Shown here one piece after another: positions 1 through 8,445 of a DNA stretch of 39,453 nt. Origin of the DNA: Acholeplasmataceae bacterium. GTDB taxonomy: Bacteria; Bacillota_I; Bacilli_A; ML615J-28; CAG-698. The notes under the pieces are model-generated. The model did not search any database. It saw only the letters and a list, made by a program, of their open reading frames with translations, and was not told the origin of the DNA. The position numbers and the translations under genes are program-made. The stretch is from positions 1 through 39,453 of the forward strand of contig JAAYBG010000029.1 in assembly GCA_012718985.1 (NCBI GenBank). The letters run 5' to 3'. The first letter of the stretch is position 1. Every line of letters begins with the position of its first letter.

Positions 1-78
1 ATACATCATCTTAGTGTATCAAATGATTATATCAACATCGAGAGTCTAAAATCGCTTGGTAAAAGAAACGCAAAATAA
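1..78 (+). CDS. 3' end of an unidentified protein (partial)
   Basis: Frame 1 is open from the first base and reads 25 residues, ending LGKRNAK before TAA at 76-78. A terminator hairpin follows at once, which fits the end of a real gene converging on yneF. The start lies outside the window. The residues visible are too few and too ordinary for me to name a family, so no function is proposed. A chance open frame of this length is possible in AT-rich DNA, hence moderate confidence. Confidence 0.45.
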   Translation: MHHLSVSNDYINIESLKSLGKRNAK

Positions 79-109
79 AAAAAGCATGCTTGATAGAAGC
101 ATACTTTTT
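79..109. terminator. Intrinsic terminator between convergent genes
   Basis: A 13-base arm (79-91) and its near-complement (97-109) flank the loop GATAG. On the minus strand the single non-Watson-Crick position is a G:U pair and the stem ends in a U run, so it terminates yneF. On the plus strand it also ends in T residues and may serve the gene fragment at 1-78. Confidence 0.75.
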
Positions 110-121
110 ATCACTGATTTC

Positions 122-352
122 CTATTGATTTTTCGCTTGATTCATCGAAGCCATTACTTGACGAACCTGCTTTTCTGACGGTGTTCTACCCATTTGTTGG
201 AACATTACACGAATCATTTTTTCATTAACAGGAGGGTTTTTTTCTAAGTATTTAGTCATAATCTTGCGCGATACAAAAAAACCTATCACCGCACCGATAA
301 CTAAAAAACCAAAAAATATTAAACACCAAGCCCAAATTTGTAGCTCCCACAT
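122..352 (-). CDS. yneF: YneF/UPF0154 family small membrane protein
   Basis: 76 residues: one N-terminal membrane helix (about residues 7-28), then a basic, Gln/Met-rich cytoplasmic tail. The segment KNPPVNEKMIRVMFQQMGRTPS matches the conserved core of the UPF0154 family (YneF in Bacillus, found across Bacillota and Mollicutes), and the length is typical. The molecular function of the family is not known. ATG is preceded by a good ribosome binding site (AAGGAG, about 8 bases upstream). It is monocistronic, with its own promoter at 383-411 and terminator at 79-109, and is divergent from the ferredoxin gene. Confidence 0.88.
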   Translation of the reverse strand: MWELQIWAWCLIFFGFLVIGAVIGFFVSRKIMTKYLEKNPPVNEKMIRVMFQQMGRTPSEKQVRQVMASMNQAKNQ

Positions 353-382
353 AGTTATTTCACTCCTTTTTTAACACATGTT

Positions 383-411
383 ATTTTACTATAATTTATA
401 AGAAAATGCAA
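383..411 (-). promoter_or_regulatory. yneF promoter
   Basis: Read on the minus strand: TTGCAT (406-411), 17-base spacer, TAAAAT (383-388). Both boxes differ from the sigma-A consensus at two positions or fewer, with ideal spacing, and they lie 31 bases upstream of the yneF ATG. Confidence 0.6.
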
Positions 412-471
412 GTATAACAAACATCATCGATCGTAAGTATTCGTTTTCATTACTATTCTAGCAAAAATATC

Positions 472-500
472 TTTACCTATTTCTCTTTTTATAGTATAAT
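472..500 (+). promoter_or_regulatory. Ferredoxin promoter
   Basis: TTTACC (472-477), 17-base spacer, perfect TATAAT (495-500). This gives a short 5' leader before the ribosome binding site AAAGGAGG (516-523) and the ATG at 530. It is divergent from the yneF promoter. Confidence 0.7.
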
Positions 501-529
501 GTATTTAGGAATTTTAAAGGAGGATTTTT

Positions 530-697
530 ATGCCGAGATTTATTACTGATTCATGTATCGCTTGCGGTACTTGCGCATCTGAATGCCCAGTTGATTGCAT
601 TAAAGAAGGCGATATCTATGTTATTGATACTGAAGCATGTATCGATTGTGGATCATGTCAAGAAGTATGTCCAGTTGAAGCTATTATTGAAAAATAA
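530..697 (+). CDS. fdx: 2[4Fe-4S] clostridial-type ferredoxin
   Basis: 55-residue protein beginning MPRFITDSCIACGTC. Two CxxCxxCxxxCP clusters are visible (Cys9, 12, 15, 19 and Cys37, 40, 43, 47), the classic low-potential two-cluster ferredoxin, of typical length. It is a soluble electron carrier, expected to take electrons from pyruvate:ferredoxin oxidoreductase or similar enzymes and deliver them to acceptors such as the Rnf complex encoded at 6919-12024. It has a sigma-A-type promoter, a near-perfect Shine-Dalgarno (AAAGGAGGA) 5-6 bases before ATG, and its own terminator. It is the only complete plus-strand gene in the window. The link to Rnf is inference from function, not from an operon. 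Confidence 0.95.
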   Translation: MPRFITDSCIACGTCASECPVDCIKEGDIYVIDTEACIDCGSCQEVCPVEAIIEK

Positions 698-705
698 AAC
701 CAACT

Positions 706-733
706 AAAAAAGTAGCCTTTGCTACTTTTTTTT
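706..733. terminator. Bidirectional terminator between ferredoxin and nif3
   Basis: AAAAAAGTAGC (706-716), loop CTTT, then GCTACTTTTTT (721-731). The stem is symmetrical with A and T runs on either side, so it can stop transcription of the ferredoxin from the left and of the glyS-nif3 operon from the right. It overlaps the nif3 stop codon. Confidence 0.85.
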
Positions 734-1523
734 ATCCGATTATTCTTAACGGATCCGTTTCAGTTTCCGCAACCATTACTTTACCGTGTAGGCTTAGATC
801 TTTTTCTAGGTCTTTTTTTAAGTGATAAAAAACAAATTTTTCTACCCCATGGTTGACTTCAATGATATTCAACCCCAAATACTTGGCATATTGAGCATTG
901 TTCAATTTCACTTCTCCGGTTATTAATACTTGACAACGATTGAAATAAGCCCGCTCAATATCGATTCGATGAGCTCCACTTCCACCAATAACACCTATTC
1001 TATTAATTTTTTGATTCAAATCTCCTAAAACTCTTACTCCTGGTAAACAAAAAGTTTTTTTCACAAACTGAACTAATTCTTTAAGCGTAATTTCTTCAAT
1101 ATCACCAAAACGAAGATAGTTTTGCTTTCCTATCACATTATTATCAACTTTAATATCGGGTATAGCAAGTAGTCCTGCCAAGACATCGTTAACACCACCT
1201 TGACCCACATCTAAATTTGTGTGCATAGCATATACAGAAATATCGTGAGTAAGCAGCAATTTCACAACTTCCCCTTGCTCAGTGCTTAATAATACTTTAT
1301 ATAGTGGTTCAAAGAAAAACGGATGATGAACAATAATAAAATTAGCGTGTTTGCGAATAGCTTCTTTTACTACTTCAACTGATAAATCAAGCGATAGTAA
1401 AATATTGGTAACGATAAAATCATCTCGCCCCACGATTAAACCTATTTTAGGTTGATCAAAATCTTCAGCGTAATCATGGGGAAATCTCTTTTCCAAATAG
1501 TTTATTATTTCTTTTGCCAACAT
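732..1523 (-). CDS. Nif3-like dinuclear metal centre protein
   Basis: 263-residue NIF3/DUF34 family protein (YqfO in Bacillus, YbgI in E. coli; sometimes labelled GTP cyclohydrolase 1 type 2 homologue). The metal-ligand motif HHP is at 66-68, HTNLD at 101-105, and a late NHGVEK supplies the C-terminal His. Its size matches the short form; the PII-like insert that makes Bacillus YqfO about 373 residues is absent. The usual TGDxKHHD region reads TGEVKLNN here, so some ligands differ. The cellular role of the family is unsettled. It overlaps trmK by 19 bases, as translationally coupled partners, and is last in the glyS operon. Confidence 0.85.
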   Translation of the reverse strand: MLAKEIINYLEKRFPHDYAEDFDQPKIGLIVGRDDFIVTNILLSLDLSVEVVKEAIRKHANFIIVHHPFFFEPLYKVLLSTEQGEVVKLLLTHDISVYAMHTNLDVGQGGVNDVLAGLLAIPDIKVDNNVIGKQNYLRFGDIEEITLKELVQFVKKTFCLPGVRVLGDLNQKINRIGVIGGSGAHRIDIERAYFNRCQVLITGEVKLNNAQYAKYLGLNIIEVNHGVEKFVFYHLKKDLEKDLSLHGKVMVAETETDPLRIIG

Positions 1524-2158
1524 ATAATTTCATCTAATCTCCTTATTTTTTCTTCAATTGCATCGACTTTCATATCAATAACCGTCAATTTATCGCGTTC
1601 ATGTTTTAATTTATTAATAAAAACAGGACTTCTTTTGCGTAATAATACAGGTCCAAACTTGAGTTCATCTTCACTATAAACCTGTTTTTCGTTTGTGAAT
1701 TCACAAACGATAATTTCATAATATTTCTCGCCCTCATCAACAATATCTTCATCGACAATTCGATAATTATTTTCCATTAAAAACTCTCTCAAATTATAAA
1801 CATTTCGATTTGCCTGAAGAATAAAGCGCTTGATTTCTTTGTTTTGGTTGTTACTTAATATTTTGATAATATTAAAACCACCCATTCCTGAAATAATAAC
1901 CACCTCAACTTCTTCCCAAAGATTTTCTAATCCCTCTCCTAAAGTAAAGATTACTTTACTGGATAGTCCTTCCTGAGTAATATTCTTCAAAGCATTTTTC
2001 AATGGTTGACTTTTATTGTCAATAGCTTGGGCAAACTCAATATTATGATTCTCAAAAGCCTCTAATATTAAATATCCATGATCACATCCTACGTCAGCAA
2101 TCTTTTTGTATGGGTCGATATGTTTTGCAATTGTCTTTAACCGTGTTGATGTCATCAT
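1505..2158 (-). CDS. trmK: tRNA (adenine(22)-N1)-methyltransferase TrmK
   Basis: 217 residues with the Rossmann SAM-binding motif ADVGCDHGY near residue 22 and the family motif ISGMGG near residue 90, as in TrmK (YqfN), which methylates N1 of A22 in the D-loop of some tRNAs. The position between rpoD and nif3 is the conserved Bacillota arrangement. There are two adjacent ATG codons. The Shine-Dalgarno AAAGGA is about 4 bases from the first and 7 from the second, so the true start may be the second Met. A hairpin with a U-rich tail at 2172-2202 separates it from rpoD, so its level may be lower than that of sigma factor. Confidence 0.9.
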   Translation of the reverse strand: MMTSTRLKTIAKHIDPYKKIADVGCDHGYLILEAFENHNIEFAQAIDNKSQPLKNALKNITQEGLSSKVIFTLGEGLENLWEEVEVVIISGMGGFNIIKILSNNQNKEIKRFILQANRNVYNLREFLMENNYRIVDEDIVDEGEKYYEIIVCEFTNEKQVYSEDELKFGPVLLRKRSPVFINKLKHERDKLTVIDMKVDAIEEKIRRLDEIICWQKK

Positions 2159-2171
2159 TGCTTCCTTTCTA

Positions 2172-2202
2172 ATAAATAAAGCAGATAGATAAACTATCTG
2201 CT
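2172..2202 (-). terminator. Hairpin between rpoD and trmK, probable partial terminator
   Basis: AGCAGATAG (2180-2188) pairs with CTATCTGCT (2194-2202) around a 5-base loop, a 9-bp stem. On the minus strand it is followed by TTATTTATT, an interrupted U tract. It starts 2 bases after the rpoD stop. The imperfect U run suggests incomplete termination, letting some transcripts reach trmK-nif3. Confidence 0.6.
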
Positions 2203-2204
2203 AT

Positions 2205-3470
2205 TTACTTAAATTGACTTAGTCTCTTTTGTCTAGTAGGATGACGAAGCCTTCTAATAGCTTTAGCTTCTATTTGTCTGATACGTTCACGAGTTACTCC
2301 AAATTCTTTTCCCACTTCTTCTAATGTATGTGGTTTCCCATCCATTAAACCAAAGCGTAAACGTAATACTTTTTCTTCTCTTGGAGTTAATGTTTTTAAT
2401 ACTACATCGATTTCTTCTTTATATTTCTCATTAATAGTGTAATCTAAAGGATTAGGTAAATCTGTGTCATGAACAAAATCGCCTAATGTTGAGTCATCTT
2501 CTTCACCGACTGGAGTTTCCAAAGAAACTGGCTCCTGAGCAATTTTTTGAATCTGTTGCACCTTTTCTACCGTGATTTTCATCTCAGCTGCTATTTCTTC
2601 AGGAGTAGGTTCGCGTCGTAAATCTTGGGTTAATTTTCGTTGGGTTCTAACTAACTTGTTAATCGTTTCTACCATATGAACCGGGATTCGAATTGTTCGA
2701 GCTTGGTCAGCAATAGCTCGAGTAATCGCTTGACGAATCCACCAAGTAGCATATGTTGAAAACTTGAAGCCTTTTGTCGGGTCAAATTTAGTAACCGACT
2801 TCATTAGTCCCATATTTCCTTCTTGAATTAGGTCTTGAAATTGCATTCCTCGACCTAAGTAACGTTTCGCAATTGATACAACTAATCGCAAATTAGATTC
2901 AATCAAGATTGCTCTAGCATCTTCACCCTCTTCAATACATAGCTTTAGTTTTTCTTTTTCTTCTTCCGTTACTTCTTTACGCCCTTGCTCGACCATTTCC
3001 ACAATATCTTTAGCGATTAGACCTTGTTGGACAATTCGTGATAACTCTAGTTCTCTGGTTATATTTAGTAGTGGTACTTGACCAATTTCTTTCAAGTACA
3101 TTTTAACGGGATCATCTGCTTGACTACGAGTAACAACAGAAGAGACGATATCTTCAATATCTTTTATTTTAACTTCGTTTTCAATTTCATTCGTGAATTC
3201 AGTAAATTCAGGATCTCCTTCTAATTCACCAATAAACCCGTCAAAATCATCAACAAATTTATCCGAATCAATATCAATCTCATTTGATTCATATGCTTCT
3301 AAATCAGCATCACGAACAATTTCAATGTTTAAACTCTCTAATTCTCTCGTTAGTTCATCAAATGTTTCACTTTCCTCATCGACTATCGCAAGGATACTTC
3401 TTAAAGCGACATAGCCCTTTTTCTTTCCTTCTTCAACAATTTGTTCTAATTCTGGATTTTCATAATTCAT
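2205..3470 (-). CDS. rpoD: Primary sigma factor SigA/RpoD
   Basis: Housekeeping sigma-70 factor directing RNA polymerase to -10/-35 promoters. Visible are region 1.2 ([16 protein letters not shown]), region 2 with the core-binding and -10 helices ([15 protein letters not shown] to [18 protein letters not shown]), region 3, and region 4 ending in the -35 helix-turn-helix [21 protein letters not shown]. The first 100 or so residues are acidic and longer than in Bacillus SigA, giving about 421 residues. I choose the ATG at 3470: GAGGAA lies 7 bases upstream and the dnaG TGA is 4 bases away. A longer frame to 3521 would run inside dnaG without a better ribosome site. It is third in the glyS-dnaG-rpoD operon. 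The promoters in this window match its expected specificity. Confidence 0.97.
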   Translation of the reverse strand: MNYENPELEQIVEEGKKKGYVALRSILAIVDEESETFDELTRELESLNIEIVRDADLEAYESNEIDIDSDKFVDDFDGFIGELEGDPEFTEFTNEIENEVKIKDIEDIVSSVVTRSQADDPVKMYLKEIGQVPLLNITRELELSRIVQQGLIAKDIVEMVEQGRKEVTEEEKEKLKLCIEEGEDARAILIESNLRLVVSIAKRYLGRGMQFQDLIQEGNMGLMKSVTKFDPTKGFKFSTYATWWIRQAITRAIADQARTIRIPVHMVETINKLVRTQRKLTQDLRREPTPEEIAAEMKITVEKVQQIQKIAQEPVSLETPVGEEDDSTLGDFVHDTDLPNPLDYTINEKYKEEIDVVLKTLTPREEKVLRLRFGLMDGKPHTLEEVGKEFGVTRERIRQIEAKAIRRLRHPTRQKRLSQFK

Positions 3471-3474
3471 TAAA

Positions 3475-5244
3475 TCATTCCTCGCTTTTAACAATTTTTG
3501 TTGTGATTTTCTTTGATTCAATAAAGTCGATTATGCCTTTATCATCAATTCCATTATTCTTAAATGCTTCTTTTAGTTTTTCTTGAATTTTCTCGTTACG
3601 AAATTCAAGATTAATTTGTAAGCATTCATCTAAAGTAATGATATTATGTTCGTTTATTTCTTGTAATATTTTTGCCAATATCATTCTTTCCGATTCGTTT
3701 AAACAGTCCATAAAATCATCATTCATCTTATCATTAGTTTTGTAATAATCAAAGATTTTAAATAAAATATTTCGATTATCTGCATCAGCATAAGTAAAGT
3801 TTGTTTTTTCATTTAAAATCAACAAACAAGCATTTTTAGAAGTATAAGCATGATAAACAGCGCATTTTTCATTGGCAATATATCGTCTTTTTGTTGCTGC
3901 TGATTTTACTTTTCGTTCTTTTGGAGTATGAATTGGAGAAACAAATTGAGGTTGTCTCTTCTTTTGGAAATCATCACTTATCGATGTGATTGTAATGTCT
4001 AATTCGTCAGCTACTCTTTTTAAGTAGATTTCAGTTAACGAAGCGATATTGAACATCTTCAAAAAAGCAAACACATTTTGTTTGAATGTTTCGATACTAT
4101 ATAAATCGTTTTTGTTTAACTTTCTTTTTTCTAATTCGTAAAAATAATCTGGAGCACTCAGAGTTTTATTTTCCAAAAAATCATGTAAACTAGTAGTTCC
4201 AAAACGATTTGCATATTCATCAGGATCGAGTCCTTCAGGTAGCAACATCACTTTAATATTGAAATTAGCCCGATGAAACATTTCAATTGCTCTTTTTGAT
4301 GCTTCAATACCGGGATTATCTCCATCAAAACACAAGGTAATATTATTCGTCGCTTTTTTAATTGCTTGAATTTGTTGGTTTGTCAGGGCAGTTCCCATCG
4401 TTGCTATAGCATTTTCAATTTTAGCACGATAAGCAGCAATTACATCCATAAAGCCTTCAAAAATAAAGACATGATTCTTTTGTTTGATTACATTAACCGC
4501 TCGAGAATAATTATATAGAATATTTGATTTTTTAAAAATCACATTCTCATTACTATTAATATATTTAGGCTCATTTTTTTTAGTTTTTTTATAAATTCTT
4601 CCACTGAACCCTATAATATTACCATTAAGGTCATCAATAGGAAACATGATTCTTGAACGAAAAACATCATAATAGGTATTTTCTTTTCCTGCTTTAATCA
4701 ATCCTACTTCCAATAAATTTAATGGTAAATAAGGATTATCTCTTTCAGTTAATGCCTTATACAAGAGATCAAATTCATCGCTTGCCAGACCAATCTTAAA
4801 TCGGCGAACGATTTCTTCATCTAAATGGCGATCATTTAAATATTGAATTGCTTCTTTTCCCTCAATTGAATTCTTCAGGTAAAATTCATAATAATTAGCA
4901 GCATCTTCCATGATTCTTAGATATTTTTGTAAATCCTGATTGACATTATCATCAATGTCAACGGGAATTCCCATTTTTTCGCCCACATACTTGATTGCTT
5001 GCGGGAAACTAAGATTCTTATATCTTTGAATAAAGCCTACTGCATTTCCAGAAGCTCCGCAACTAAAACATTTAAATACTTTTTTGCTTGGGGAAACGGA
5101 TAGAGAAGGATTCGTATCATTATGAAAAGGGCAAATCCCTTTATAATCGTTTCCTTTTTTTTCCAATTTAATATGCTCACCGATAATGGCAACAATATCA
5201 GCATTTTCGGTTATTTTTCTTATCGTTGCTTCGGATATACGCAT
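3475..5244 (-). CDS. dnaG: DNA primase DnaG
   Basis: About 589 residues. The N-terminal CHC2 zinc domain has CPFH and CFSC (Cys, His, Cys, Cys within residues 38-63). It is followed by the RNA polymerase core and a Toprim domain with EGFMDV and the FDGDNPG metal motif. The C-terminal helicase-binding region is poorly conserved, as is usual. It makes RNA primers at the replication fork. A GTG at 5253 is possible, but the ATG at 5244 ([11 protein letters not shown]) has AGGGG spaced 8 bases upstream and matches the usual primase N-terminus. That Shine-Dalgarno overlaps the glyS TAG stop, so translation is coupled. The stop is TGA. Confidence 0.96.
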   Translation of the reverse strand: MRISEATIRKITENADIVAIIGEHIKLEKKGNDYKGICPFHNDTNPSLSVSPSKKVFKCFSCGASGNAVGFIQRYKNLSFPQAIKYVGEKMGIPVDIDDNVNQDLQKYLRIMEDAANYYEFYLKNSIEGKEAIQYLNDRHLDEEIVRRFKIGLASDEFDLLYKALTERDNPYLPLNLLEVGLIKAGKENTYYDVFRSRIMFPIDDLNGNIIGFSGRIYKKTKKNEPKYINSNENVIFKKSNILYNYSRAVNVIKQKNHVFIFEGFMDVIAAYRAKIENAIATMGTALTNQQIQAIKKATNNITLCFDGDNPGIEASKRAIEMFHRANFNIKVMLLPEGLDPDEYANRFGTTSLHDFLENKTLSAPDYFYELEKRKLNKNDLYSIETFKQNVFAFLKMFNIASLTEIYLKRVADELDITITSISDDFQKKRQPQFVSPIHTPKERKVKSAATKRRYIANEKCAVYHAYTSKNACLLILNEKTNFTYADADNRNILFKIFDYYKTNDKMNDDFMDCLNESERMILAKILQEINEHNIITLDECLQINLEFRNEKIQEKLKEAFKNNGIDDKGIIDFIESKKITTKIVKSEE

Positions 5245-5255
5245 ACTACTCACCC

Positions 5256-6629
5256 CTATTTTAATAAATTATGTAAATAATCAATTAGTTCATCAATTTT
5301 AATCCGTGTTTGTTGCATCGAATCACGCTCACGTACCGTAACCATCTTGTCTTCCAAAGTATCAAAATCAATGGTCACACAAAATGGTGTTCCAATCGCA
5401 TCTTGACGGCGATATCTTTTTCCTATTTGACCACTCGTATCATAGTCACAAACAAACTCTTTAATTAAAAGATTATATACTTTCAAAGCCTCCTCATTTA
5501 ATTTATTTACTAAAGGCAAAACCGCTACTTTTTTAGGAGCCAAAAACGGTTTTAAATGTAAGATTTCTCTTGTTTCACCAGTTTCCAACAATTCTTCTTC
5601 ATAAGCACTTGTTAGAACAGAAAGTAATAGTCTTTCCACACCAAGAGATGGTTCAATCACATAAGGCAAATATTTAGTGTTAGTTTCAGGATCAAAATAT
5701 TCTAGATTTTCTTGAGAATGCTTTTGGTGAACTCCTAAATCATAATCTGTACGATTAGCAATTCCCCATAATTCTCCCCAACCGAAATAGAATAGGAATT
5801 CTATATCAGTTGTTGCTTTTGAATAAAAACTTAGTTCTTCTGCTGTATGATCTCGATAACGAAGTCTGGTTTTATCTAGTCCCATATATTCTAGGAAATC
5901 AAAGCAAAATTGCCTCCAGTATTGAAACCATTCTAAATCAGTACCTGGTTTACAGAAAAATTCAAGTTCCATTTGTTCGAATTCACGAGTACGGAAAATA
6001 AAATTACCTGGAGTGATTTCATTACGAAAACTCTTTCCAATTTGTCCGATACCGAAAGGTAATTTCTTTCTTGTTGTTCGTTGTACATTCTTAAAATTAA
6101 CAAAAATTCCTTGAGCAGTTTCAGGTCGTAAATAGACAATATTCTTCTCATCATCGATAACACCTTGATTTGTCTTAAACATCAAATTAAATTTACGAAT
6201 ATCGGTAAAATTATTAGAGCCACAAGATGGACATTTGATATTATATTCTTTAATATATTCTATCAAAGCTTCATTACTCATGCCATCACCAGTAACTTCA
6301 CCTTTTGTATAATCTTCAATTAATTTATCAGCTCGATGACGAGTACCGCATTTTTTACAATCAATTAAAGGATCGCTGAATCCACCAACGTGACCACTGG
6401 CCACCCATACTCTTGGATTCATTAAAATAGCAGTATCCATCCCTACATTATAAGGTGATTCTTGGATAAATTTCTTCCACCATGCCCTTTTAATATTGTT
6501 TTTTAATTCTACACCTAATGGTCCATAGTCCCAAGAATTTGCTAATCCACCATATATTTCGCTTCCTTGATAAATAAATCCTTGGCTTTTCAAGAAAGAA
6601 ACAAATTTTTCCATACTGATTTCTGCCAT
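5256..6629 (-). CDS. glyS: Glycyl-tRNA synthetase, dimeric type
   Basis: 457-residue class II synthetase of the homodimeric type: motif 1 region near the start ([19 protein letters not shown]), a zinc-type insertion with CKKCG and CPSCG, motif 2 with [21 protein letters not shown], motif 3 [10 protein letters not shown], and a C-terminal anticodon-binding domain (VAVLPL to the end). It charges tRNA-Gly. Bacillus uses the unrelated tetrameric glyQ/glyS enzyme; the single-chain form is typical of Mollicutes and some Bacillota. It is the first gene of glyS-dnaG-rpoD-trmK-nif3. It starts at ATG with AAGGAG upstream. Its 160-base leader carries a terminator (6709-6735) and no T-box consensus. Confidence 0.97.
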   Translation of the reverse strand: MAEISMEKFVSFLKSQGFIYQGSEIYGGLANSWDYGPLGVELKNNIKRAWWKKFIQESPYNVGMDTAILMNPRVWVASGHVGGFSDPLIDCKKCGTRHRADKLIEDYTKGEVTGDGMSNEALIEYIKEYNIKCPSCGSNNFTDIRKFNLMFKTNQGVIDDEKNIVYLRPETAQGIFVNFKNVQRTTRKKLPFGIGQIGKSFRNEITPGNFIFRTREFEQMELEFFCKPGTDLEWFQYWRQFCFDFLEYMGLDKTRLRYRDHTAEELSFYSKATTDIEFLFYFGWGELWGIANRTDYDLGVHQKHSQENLEYFDPETNTKYLPYVIEPSLGVERLLLSVLTSAYEEELLETGETREILHLKPFLAPKKVAVLPLVNKLNEEALKVYNLLIKEFVCDYDTSGQIGKRYRRQDAIGTPFCVTIDFDTLEDKMVTVRERDSMQQTRIKIDELIDYLHNLLK

Positions 6630-6708
6630 GATAGAACTCCTTTTCTAGTAAGCAACATATTACATAATCAAATTATTTTGTAAAGAAGAAATATCTCATT
6701 TATAACAA

Positions 6709-6735
6709 ATAAAAAAGTTAGCATTTTTCTAACTT
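6709..6735 (-). terminator. Intrinsic terminator inside the glyS leader (attenuator candidate)
   Basis: On the minus strand AAGTTAG (6729-6735), a 7-base loop and CTAACTT (6715-6721) form a 7-bp stem followed by a U run. It lies about 55 bases after the predicted transcript start and 80 bases before the glyS ATG, so transcripts must read through it to express glyS, dnaG and rpoD. The stem is AT-rich and therefore moderate in strength. Confidence 0.6.
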
Positions 6736-6797
6736 ATATTAAAATCTATAAAACTTTCCTCTTTCCATTTTCATATTGCTACTATTAGCCTTTGCAT

Positions 6798-6826
6798 ATT
6801 ATACCACATTATGTAAACTTTGTCAA
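6798..6826 (-). promoter_or_regulatory. glyS operon promoter
   Basis: Perfect sigma-A consensus on the minus strand: TTGACA (6821-6826), 17-base spacer, TATAAT (6798-6803). Transcription should start near 6791, giving a leader of about 160 bases. It is the strongest promoter match in the window, in keeping with an operon for primase and the main sigma factor. Confidence 0.9.
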
Positions 6827-6869
6827 CTCGTTTTCTTTTGAGCGCATTTCAAATTTTAGAATCTGCAAA

Positions 6870-6908
6870 TAAAAAAACTCTATTTATATATTAGGAATAA
6901 ATAGAGTT
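6870..6908 (-). terminator. Terminator of the rnf operon
   Basis: AACTCTATTTAT (6876-6887) is the exact reverse complement of ATAAATAGAGTT (6897-6908). On the minus strand the 12-bp stem is followed by a run of seven T. It begins 10 bases after the rnfB stop codon, leaving no room for a lost 3' part of rnfB. Confidence 0.88.
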
Positions 6909-6918
6909 AAAAGTCTTT

Positions 6919-7233
6919 TTATTTTTTTTCCAGTATAGCATTGGCTTCTGTAAGATATTGGCGAATCTGTTCAGCGGTAACGGGTTTAATCGGCTTACAA
7001 TCAGATGGTGATTTTTCCCCACTTACAATTTTCTCAGCAAGTCCTTGACAACCCGGCATTCCACAAGCGCCGCAATTATAACCAGGTAACAATTCTGTTA
7101 CCTTTTCTACTCTTTCGTCCGTCTCTACAAAAAAGAGTTTTGAAAAAACGGCAATTAATACTCCGAAAATTCCTCCGATTCCCGCTAAAATAATCGGTGG
7201 TAAAAAATATTGGATAAAGACATTTAAGAGCAT
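6919..7233 (-). CDS. rnfB: Rnf complex subunit RnfB, short form
   Basis: 104 residues: an N-terminal membrane helix (about 12-34), then the RnfB-type [4Fe-4S] domain with Cys54, Cys57, Cys62 and Cys79 in GYNCGACGMPGC and SDC. In known Rnf complexes RnfB is the ferredoxin-accepting subunit. Family members usually continue for another 90-230 residues with at least one pair of ferredoxin-type CxxCxxCxxxCP clusters; here the protein stops about 25 residues after Cys79 and a terminator follows. The start ATG has GGGGG upstream and lies 1 base after the rnfA stop. It is last in rnfCDGEAB. It could be a natural short version that relies on another iron-sulfur partner, or a truncated gene. Confidence 0.88.
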   Translation of the reverse strand: MLLNVFIQYFLPPIILAGIGGIFGVLIAVFSKLFFVETDERVEKVTELLPGYNCGACGMPGCQGLAEKIVSGEKSPSDCKPIKPVTAEQIRQYLTEANAILEKK

Positions 7234-7234
7234 T

Positions 7235-7810
7235 TTAGATTACCCCCGTGAATTTCGCGAAAATCATCGCCATAATTCCTGCGCTAATCAAAGCAATCGG
7301 AACTCCTCTAAATGCTTTGGGAACATTACCATTATCAATTCTTTCGCGTAAGGTTGCGAAAATATACATTACTAATAAGAAACCAACTGCAGAAGCAAAT
7401 GAAAATACAAAAGCGGTTAATAAAGTATATTCTTCACTACCTACAATTGTCGCCATACCTAAAACAGCACAGTTGGTTGTGATTAATGGCAAATAGATTC
7501 CCAGGCTTCGATATAAAGGTGGTGATACTTTCTTTACGAACATTTCAATAATTTGCACCAACGCAGCAATAACTAAAATGAAGATGATGGTTTTCATATA
7601 GGTCATTTCAAAAACTACTAAAACATAGTTATATAAAGCCCAGGAAATCACACTCGATAATGTGATAACAAAAACCACCGCTAAACCCATTCCTACAGCT
7701 GAAGAACGTTTGTTAGAGACTCCCATAAATGGACAAGTTCCAAGGAAACGAGATAAAAGAACGTTTTGAATAAGAATTGCACTAAAAGCAAGCGTTAAAA
7801 TTTCTTTCAT
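7235..7810 (-). CDS. rnfA: Rnf complex subunit RnfA
   Basis: 191 residues, six predicted membrane helices, full family length. LSRFLGTCPFMGVS near residue 19 and TNCAVLGMA near residue 111 are the RnfA/RnfE/NqrD/NqrE signatures; the two conserved cysteines sit in half-helices and share an iron-sulfur site with RnfE at the membrane centre. It takes part in electron transfer across the membrane and ion translocation. Its ATG overlaps the rnfE TGA by 4 bases (ATGA), indicating coupled translation with its structural partner. Confidence 0.94.
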   Translation of the reverse strand: MKEILTLAFSAILIQNVLLSRFLGTCPFMGVSNKRSSAVGMGLAVVFVITLSSVISWALYNYVLVVFEMTYMKTIIFILVIAALVQIIEMFVKKVSPPLYRSLGIYLPLITTNCAVLGMATIVGSEEYTLLTAFVFSFASAVGFLLVMYIFATLRERIDNGNVPKAFRGVPIALISAGIMAMIFAKFTGVI

Positions 7811-8436
7811 TGTTTTTTCACCTCTTTTTTATGGTTGCGAATCGCGGCAACAATTCCTAGCAATAATCCCAAAATGATAAATGCTCCTGGAGGGCTGACA
7901 AAGAAACTAGTAAAAATTTGTGCTGATTGCTCAGGATTTACAGTTAATCGTAAATCGCCCCAGATGGTAATCGTACCACTAGCAAGGAATTCCCGGATTA
8001 AAGAAATGATAATTAATACAAGAGTATATCCGATCGCCATACCGGCACCATCAATAATGCTATCTAATGGTTTATTTTTTGATGCATACGCTTCTGCTCG
8101 TCCTAAGATAATACAGTTTACAACAATTAATGGAATGAATATTCCTAAGCTTTCATGAAGTGCTGGTAAGAAAGCAGCCATCAGCATCTCTACTAAAGTT
8201 ACTAAAGTAGCAATGACAACGATGAACATAGGAATTCTTATCTCGTTAGGAACAATATTTCTTATCAAAGAAATAATAAAGTTGGAGAATACTAACACGA
8301 ATAAAATAGCAATTCCCATTCCAATCGCATTTTCTACTGATTTTGTAATCGCTAATGTTGGGCATAACCCAAGAACAGAAACTAATATTGGATTTTCTTT
8401 CAATATTCCTTTTGTAAAGTTTTGTAATTTTGTCAT
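7807..8436 (-). CDS. rnfE: Rnf complex subunit RnfE
   Basis: About 209 residues, six membrane helices. LGLCPTLAITKSVENAIGMG near the N-terminus and VNCIILGRAEAYASKN mid-protein are RnfE/NqrD hallmarks, each with a conserved Cys that pairs with those of RnfA. A GTG at 8445 is an alternative start; I prefer the ATG at 8436, because AGGTG is spaced 6 bases upstream and MTKLQNFTKGIL matches the family N-terminus. It lies 9 bases downstream of the rnfG stop. It ends with TGA, which supports the standard bacterial code. Confidence 0.94.
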   Translation of the reverse strand: MTKLQNFTKGILKENPILVSVLGLCPTLAITKSVENAIGMGIAILFVLVFSNFIISLIRNIVPNEIRIPMFIVVIATLVTLVEMLMAAFLPALHESLGIFIPLIVVNCIILGRAEAYASKNKPLDSIIDGAGMAIGYTLVLIIISLIREFLASGTITIWGDLRLTVNPEQSAQIFTSFFVSPPGAFIILGLLLGIVAAIRNHKKEVKKQ

Positions 8437-8445
8437 ATTGAACAC

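Noticed and set aside
3193-3586. Open frames on the plus strand over the start of rpoD and the end of dnaG
   Set aside because: They are shadows of two clear essential genes, with no ribosome site and low-complexity products.
6630-6797. T-box or glycine riboswitch before glyS
   Set aside because: No T-box sequence, no specifier-loop pattern and no tandem glycine aptamer could be recognised; only a terminator hairpin is present.
8434-8445. GTG at 8445 as the start of rnfE
   Set aside because: AGGTG that includes this GTG is better placed as the ribosome site for the ATG at 8436, which matches the family N-terminus.
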